DNA of 64,000 nt from Petrosia ficiformis. Taxonomy: Eukaryota > Porifera > Demospongiae > Haplosclerida > Petrosiidae. Below, one piece after another: positions 50,352-59,300 of this stretch (positions are counted from its first letter, which is position 1; each line of letters begins with the position of its first letter). Location: contig OX345645.1 of assembly GCA_947044365.1 (NCBI GenBank), positions 3,681,741 through 3,745,740 on the forward strand, read 5' to 3'. The notes beneath the pieces are model-generated. The model was given only the letters and a program-made list of their open reading frames with translations, did not search any database and was not told the origin of the DNA. The position numbers were made by a program, and so were the translations under genes.

Positions 50352-53300
50352 TAATAATAGTAATAACTATAATAATAATGATATATAAGAGAAGTTAATT
50401 AGGAAGAAACCCTCCTAACGGTGTTACATTAGCAATGAAGTCCACAGAATAACAGACACTCTCTCCTATCAACTATATACTACAGCAATCTGACACATGT
50501 AACAAGAACACACCACAAGGGTTATGACATACAATGTACCTTCATTATCTTCTGTAGTCATTGTGTTTCTCTGTTCATTTCCTTCTTCATTTGTATCCTT
50601 CATCCAATGTAAGACTGCCTTTTTCTTTTCTAATATCCCTACTGAGGTTCCACTACTTGTACTAGTATCTTCTGAGGAATGCTTTTTTGGAGGCATATGA
50701 GGTGGAGGCATTCTTTGAGGTGAGGGAGTTTGAGAGATGGTAATGGTATCATCCTCGGTTTCATTAGGTGTGGATGAAAATAGAGGTAGAGGTAAAGTTT
50801 GACTAATAGCTGAGGATAAAAGAGAACAAATGAATGAATCATTAGAAAAAGAAAGGAAGATGAGACAGACAGACAGATGGAGACAGACAGACAGATGGAG
50901 ACAGGGAGAAAGGGAGTGTTCAGAGACAGATAGAAATACATACTAGTAGTCAGAACTACAATGTGCATGTAAATATATGTAATAAATGGGTGCAGTGAGA
51001 CTTGTTTTTCTTTCTGGACAAAATCCACAACTCTCTGTGTCAAAATTGTCAAATATTGTTTTGTCCATATGTTTCTGTTGGACACTTTCAATCACTGTGC
51101 AAGTACATGTACATGTACATTGTACAGTGTACATGTATGTCAATAAAGTAATTACCTTAGTTCTAGTACTGGAATTACTGTCTCACTACTGTGGTGTTCA
51201 ATTGACATGTATAGCAAATACTGTTAAAACTACTGTTGAACTACTGTAGTTTGAGTATGAAACTACTGAGTACTTACTGTACTGTATGATGACGTTTTAT
51301 TGACATATACTGTACATGTAAATAATGATTATATTTAAAACACTCACATTGACTTTCTGCTGAGTCACTGCTGGTACATGTAGTTATTTCTCTTGACCTG
51401 TCCTGACTACTGCTATTACTACTGTTAACTGTAGTACTACCAGAATCACTAGTTTTAGCACCTGTCATGAAACACATAATAATTCAAGACCCAGACCCAA
51501 AATTAATACCCAACCCTGTATTAATTCACCATGCAACTGAAAAAAGGTGTGGAAAACATTTCCTTCAAACATCTACATGTATATATATGTATTATGGTCC
51601 ACAGGGCTGATTGCTTATACATGTATATTATATATATATATTATAATATATATATATATATATATATCTATATATACATGTACATGTACATATGTTTATG
51701 CCATACACATGTTGTACATGTACATGTAGTTATAATTACCAAGGGAGTTGCATCTTCCTGGGGGGCTTGGTCAATTAATGGGCATGGCGCATAATAGAAC
51801 ATGTGCTTAAGCTCTACAGACCAGCATAGAAGAAAGCTGCTTGTAGCTTATGTAGAAGCTAGTACTAATAACTGTTCTAGCTGTAGTATGTTTCTAAAGT
51901 TGTACAAGAACCTTTAAAAAACTGTTGAATTTTAGATACAAGAAAGTTAGCTATGATTACTGAATGACATTGCAAAGCAATCATAGGGATAATTTTTATG
52001 GCCCGCAGGGCCATCCCTATGATTGCTTTACCACGGGTTCGATGTATGTTTATATATATATATATATATATTTTCTTGTGTCCACTTACGCGAGTATGCG
52101 TTGTATACGTAGTTAAGGAAGTTACATCATTCCCGGGGGCTTGGTCAATTAATGGGCGTGGCGCGTAAAAGAACGCGCGATCATTGATCAAGCTCTACAC
52201 AGCAGCAGAAAGAAATCTGTGTAGCTTATGTAGAAACTGGAACTAATAGCTAGCTATTCTGCCTGAAATATATTCCTAAAGTTCTACAAGGTCCTTTGAA
52301 AGGTCAGGAGAGTAGATAATCAAAATAATAAGCTGTTGTCTTTCATGCTTGATAAAGTCAGCCATGATTACCGAATGCTGGACACCACAAAGCAGTCATA
52401 GAGATATGTTTATCTTTACTTAAATTTGTAAAGCAATCATAGGGATGTTTTTTTTCTCTATATACACTTGTTTCTCCATTTGTCATTTTTTTTAAAAAAG
52501 TACTGGTCTTAATAGAATCAAAAATGTATTCCAATGGTAATTGTTGAATTTTTGCTACTACACCCACTTTAATGTTTATTGTATGTGCAATCTAAACATG
52601 TGGCTAATACATGTATTGTGTGTTGCCAAGTTCCAGAAAACTTGAGCTTCAATTTGCTTCCTGCTTCCATCCATTTCATTGTCCAACAATTTTACATGTA
52701 CATTAAATTTGAGAACAGTCACGTGAACACTGATAATAAAGTACAAATCCAGGCTTTCTATAGCCTATCAACACAACATTGAAAAAAACAATGTGAAACT
52801 TCAGACTATATCATTGGTTTTTGGCTGATAAAGCTAGTTTTCCAACCTTCTTCATGCCTCTGTTATATATAATATATACAAGTAGGTATCTATTACATGT
52901 ACATGTACCTGATTGAGAGGTTGTAGATGGAGGATAATCTGTTGTGTTAGTTGTTGCATCACTGTCCTGTCCTGATGAAGACTGAGTGACTGGAATAAAA
53001 TAAATAGGTACATACAGGAGCCCATAGTTTCTCCATTTAAACATTTACTACTATAAATAGAAACCATGTTACTATATATAGTACATTTTGTTTTAAAACC
53101 TAACATTACTCGGGCTAAAATAATTGTATGGTGATGTGGATACTTACATGAAGAAACATGTATTATCCACTGCCAGTATAGTAACACAGAATGTACTTGA
53201 ATGTACATGTACACATAGAATGTACTTGAATGTACATGTACACATAGAATGTACTTGAATGTACATGTACACATAGAATGTACTTGAATGTACATGTACA

Positions 53301-56300
53301 CATAGAATGTACTTGAATGTACATGTACACATAGAATGTACTTGAATGTACATGTACACATAGAATGTACTTGAATGTACATGTACACATAGAATGTACT
53401 TTTGGAATGTAACTTCTACTAATAAACTGAAGAGTACCTTTTTTTTTGCAAAATATTTTACCAGGAAATCTTTAATTGTGAGAGACAAGATGCAGTACCG
53501 TACTACATATGTATATTGCATCTTTTTCCTTGGATGTAGATCTACATGTATGTTCTCCATTTTTGATTGTAAATTTCCATTTCTGGTCATATAATCTTTT
53601 TTTATGACTATTGCATAATATATAATGAATCTTTTCTCTCAATTATCATCACCTTGTACATTTTGTCCAGAAAGAGGTGAACTACTGGCTCCTGATAAAC
53701 TAAAAGGGCCTACATCTCTTGTGAACAGATTTGATGAACTACTAGTTCCTGATAAAGGAAGGGAAGGGTCCACATCTCTTGTTGATAGATTTGGTGAGTG
53801 TTGAACCACATTCTGAAAGACAAAAGTCATACATGTATATTATTTCCTCAACTTTGGCAATCATTCTAAAGATTAATAATTATATTAGGGCTGCAACAGA
53901 TGACCATTCTGTCCAGATATCAATTCAAATACATGAAAATTCATGTGTCAGCATGCTAGCAAAAGGCGCAAACAAACACACACACAACAAACAAACAAGC
54001 AGCCACAACGACTTCATTAAACATTAGAGCAGCTACTATGGCTTAGAAAAATAATCAGCCACCATGGCTTAGAAAAATAATTACCAGCCACCATGTCTTA
54101 GAAAATAAGCAGCCACAATGATTTAGAAAATAGGCAGCCACAACGGCTTAGAAAATAAGCAGCCACAATGACTTAGAAAATAAGCAGCCACAACGGCTTA
54201 GAAAATAAGCAGCCACAATGACTTAGAAAATGAACAGCCACAATGGCTTAGAAAATAAGCAGCCACAATGACTTAGAAAATGAACAGCCACAACAGCTTA
54301 GAAAATAAGCAGCCACAATGGCTTAGAAAATGAACAGCCACAATGGCTTAGAAAATAAGCAGCCACAACGGCTTAGAAAATAAGCAGCCACAATGACTTA
54401 GAAAATGAACAGCCACAATGGCTTAGAAAATAAGCAGCCACAATGGCTTAGAAAATGAACAGCCACAACGGCTTAGAAAATGTACACAGCATCTGATGAG
54501 TTTATTGTATTCAGATATTCATTAATTTTAGTGATTTGCAAATGTGCAGAAAACAAACATTTTGAATCAATAATTAAAATAAAATGGTGGCAGAAATGTT
54601 CTTATTCAGTGTTGTAGGCTCCTGAAGTATTGAATGGAGGCTGGTGTTATAGAAATCAGTAACATGTACAGCAAAAGAGTGAAGTAATATTTTATACTTC
54701 AGTAAATGTCAGTCATAAATACTTTTTATTTAGTGGAGAAAGCAATATTCGTTCAGTTTAGAAAAAACATCCAAGCATGCAGCCCTAATCCTATCTGGTA
54801 TCCAGGAAGCAACGTTAATTAATATATCCACAAACAGGCAATTACACAAACATGTACCTCTTGATGTGTTACCAATTCCCTCTGTTCACTTGTTCCTCGT
54901 CCTTCTCCTCTTCTAGCTCCAATATTCCTTTGATTCCCAAAATAAAACAACAACATTACTACATGTGTGTACATAATCACAAGACTATACAATGTATGTC
55001 AGATATCAGTCACTTCAGAAACAACATTTTTGATCAAAAACTTACATATTCACTATTCATTCATTTTGTAAAGGAAACCAACTAAATGTGGTATCAGGAA
55101 GAGCAAATATTTTTCACTTACATGTACTATACATGTACTATACATGTACAGTACATGTGTGTATCATTTTCCTATATCAACTCAACCAACATTTGAATAT
55201 AAGTGTTTGATCGAAATTGCTTTTTGCAAATACAGTCAGATACATGTACACACTTACATGTACATGTACATTGTATATTCCACACACATATACATGTACA
55301 AGTGTAAGTTATGTGTGTACACGTTCATTCTACATGGACACGTACAAGTGTAAGTTATGTGTGTACACGTTCATTCTACATGGACACGTACATTCCAAAA
55401 GTACATTCTATGTGTACATGTACATTCCACAAGTACATTCTATGTACATGTACATGTACATTCTATATGTACATGTACATTCTACATGTACATGTACATT
55501 CTACATGAATAGTGCTTGTTATAAGAAAATAATTTAGTTTTGTAGACTTCCATAGCCAATCACGGAAAAGTGTTTAGCTTTGCACTATAGATAATAATAT
55601 GCAAATTTTTATCATTCTGTTAGTTGAGAAGTAATCTCTGTGGTTCTAGTTCGTAACTATTAAATATTCTTAATATTATACACACATGTACAAAGACTTA
55701 CATTTCTCCTTCACTATCACTAATAGGTAATGTCCTACGACACTGAGGTACTTTTCTTGGTTTCTTGATCTCTTGTGATTTCAACAAATTAGGAACTGTG
55801 CCTTCAGGCTCTGACTCTGTAGTGGAGCTCATATTGAGTTGAGCCTCCCTGAAAATATATATAATTATACTTGTATATGAAATTATATGCACCAAAAAGC
55901 CAACACAATTAAATATCTAAGAGGCACAGTATAGAATAGAGCTGGGAAAAAGGTTCATTCATTCGCTGCACATTTGAAGTTTCACTCCCATGACCACTTT
56001 AATGTTTGCACATGAGCCCTTGTACAATATGTGGTTAATAATGTGCGCGTGTTCCAGAAAAGTTGAGGATCTATTATTGGCTGCTTCTTTCTCATTTCTC
56101 AGTCCAGTAATGCTAAATCCAAGTAGAAACAGCGACAAGACTAGTATTTGTTATAAAGCAATAATCCAGTTTTGGAGGCCAAAGGTAAGAGTAACATTTA
56201 TAAAAACATGTACATGTACATTCTTCAAATTTTAGAGCACATGTACACTTGTACATATACTGCATGTACATGCGATACACGTATGCTGTACAGTATGTGT

Positions 56301-59300
56301 CAGCAAAGAGCAAGTACTTCAATGTACAGTACATATAGATGTACAAGGATAGTACAAACACAATGTACATGTGATATACTGTATGTGTGTACAGTATTGA
56401 ACAAGTAGTTCAACGTACAGTACATATACATGTACATGTATAGTACATGTGATATACTGTATGTGTGTACAGTATTGAACAAGTAGTTCAACGTACAGTA
56501 CATATAGATGTATATGTATAGTACATGTGTGAACAGTATACATGTAGAACAAGTACTTATCACAACTTATACATGTGTAGTACACATGTACATGTTTGTG
56601 TACACATGTACATGTACATGTTTGTGTACATTGTACCTCTGTCTAATAGTAACTGAAGTCATCAGTGGATGAGATTGAAGTGAATGTACACTCTGATCAG
56701 TTGTCTCCTTTCTTCGTCTCCTGCTTATCGCTGTGCTCACATCTACAATATTCTCACCATCAGATGATTGCGTATCAGATGTTGTACTCATCTCTCCTGG
56801 AACCCTGAACTCTTTCACTGCATGTAATTTTTTAATTCTAAGATCGTTCTCTTCTTCTCTTCTCCTACTCGCTTCTATCATATGATGGTGACTATTATGC
56901 ATTAGCTCTTCAATAGATATTAATGGCTGGTTGTTTGGGGCCACCTAAAAAGACATTACATGATATGATTGATGTCACTGTCCACCCTAGAAATACATTT
57001 GTATGTTAGGGTGTGTATCAGCAGACATGGGGTAAGTATGTACCAAGTACATTGTACATGGACTCAGTGATGACTCAAGTACTCAGTACGTGGACTCAGT
57101 GATGACTCAAGTGCTACGTACATGGACTCAGTGATGACAGTACCAAGTACATGGACTTAGTGAAGACTCAAGTACCACGTTCAAGTACTCAGGTAAGTAC
57201 CACATGCATAATCAGAAAAATGTACTTAAGTACAGCAACCACAACTACTTCCCCATGTCTGGTAAGGAAACATATTATATACATGTACATAATTATACAT
57301 GTACATACATGTACGTGCACATGATTATCCTCATTTCCAACAATTGCATTCCTGCTAGTTTCCATTAATTCAGAAATATCATCAGTATTTCTATCAAATT
57401 CTGAGATTGTAGGAACATTATCTTCAGAGGTCCTGGTAACTTCTGGATTTCTTTGACTTCCGATAACTGCACTCCTACTAGTCTCCACTAATTCAGTAAT
57501 GTCATCTGTATTATCATCTTCTTCATTAGTAGGTATACTATTTCTTACATTGTCTTCAGAGGTCCTGGTAGCTTCTGGATTTCTTTGACTTCCGATAACT
57601 GCACTCCTACTAGTCTCCATTAGTTCAGTAATGTCCTCTGTATTATCATCTTCTTCATTAGTAGGTATACTATTTCTTACATTGTCTTCAGAGGTCCTGG
57701 TAGCTTCTGGATTTCTTTGACTTCCGATAACTGCACTCCTACTAGTCTCCACTAGTTCAGTAATGTCATCTGTATTATCATCTTCTTCATTAGTAGGTAT
57801 ACTTTTTCTTACATTGTCTTCAGAGGTCCTGGTAGCTTCTGGATTTCTTTGACTTCCGATAACTGCACTCCTACTAGTCTCCATTAGTTCAGTAATGTCC
57901 TCTGTATTATCATCTTCTTCATTAGTAGGTATACTATTTCTTACATTATCTTCAGAGGTCCTGGTAGCTTCTGGATTTCTTTGACTTCCGATAACTGCAC
58001 TCCTACTAGTCTCCACTAGTTCAGTAATGTCATCTGTATTATCATCTTCTTCATTAGTAGGTATACTTTTTCTTACATTGTCTTCAGAGGTCCTGGTAGC
58101 TTCTGGATTTCTTTGACTTCCGATAACTGCACTCCTACTAGTCTCCATTAGTTCAGTAATGTCCTCTGTATTATCATCTTCTTCATTAGTAGGTATACTA
58201 TTTCTTACATTGTCTTCAGAGGTCCTGGTAGCTTCTGGATTTCTTTGACTTCCGATAACTGCACTCCTACTAGTCTCCATTAGTTCAGTAATGTCATCTG
58301 TACTATTATTATCTTCTCCTTCAATAATATTTCGATTGAAGTCTGAGACTGAAGGAACATCATTTTCAGAGGTCCTGGTAACCTCTGGGATTCTTTGAGA
58401 AGGAGGTGAAAATTCTAAGTTGAATTCTACAGTATTGTGTAATATATCCATACTCTGACTTAAACCAAAGGCATTCATTACAAGTGGATGCTATGGAAAT
58501 TATACAAAGATATAAAATAAGCATAAATAAAAGATATATGATATTAGTTGAAAGGTGGGTGTGAAGGTAGGTGTAGTTGTACAAGTAATGAAATGATGGA
58601 ACACAATAAAATGAAACATTTCTTATTTTTATGGTCTGCAGGGCCATCCCTGTTTTCTACGAGGTTGAATCTATCTTATTATATATATATATATAGTGTA
58701 CATGTATATATTAGTGTTTTAGATAATTTTATATTAACTATTTGTTAATTGGCTCAAGATGTATTCCCAATGGTGCACACACTAACCATTTTTAAGGCAA
58801 TTTGGCCCATGCTTCAAAATGTATCAAAAACTATATATTATATATATATATATATATATAGCTATATAAGGAAGTTGCATCATTCCAGGGGCTCGGTAAT
58901 TTAATGGGCATGGCATGTAATAGAATCTCCACTCAATATTTAAAGACCAGCAGGAAGAAAGCTGGTCACTTGTAGCTTACATTGAAACTGGAACTTTTAA
59001 AAAGGAAAAAAAGTGGATAATCACTAGCATAGTCAGGTATGAGAGAGTCAGCCATGATTATAGCATAGTCAGCATGAGAATGTCAGCCATGATTACTGAA
59101 TGATGACACTCATAGGGATACTTTTTTTCTCCATAATTATGATTGTTCATAATGTTTCAAAGGATGGATCACATGTACACAACTACACATGCACACTTTC
59201 CTGAACATTGATCAAACACATACTTTCAAATACGCCATTTTCTACAGGAAGTCAATAGACTTTGGTATCCAGAAATAGCTTTTATTAATCATATAAGATA

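Noticed and set aside
53144..53590. Minus-strand frames with repeated YVYMYIQVHSMCTCTFK
   Set aside because: A 29-bp repeat in an intron keeps the frames open by chance.
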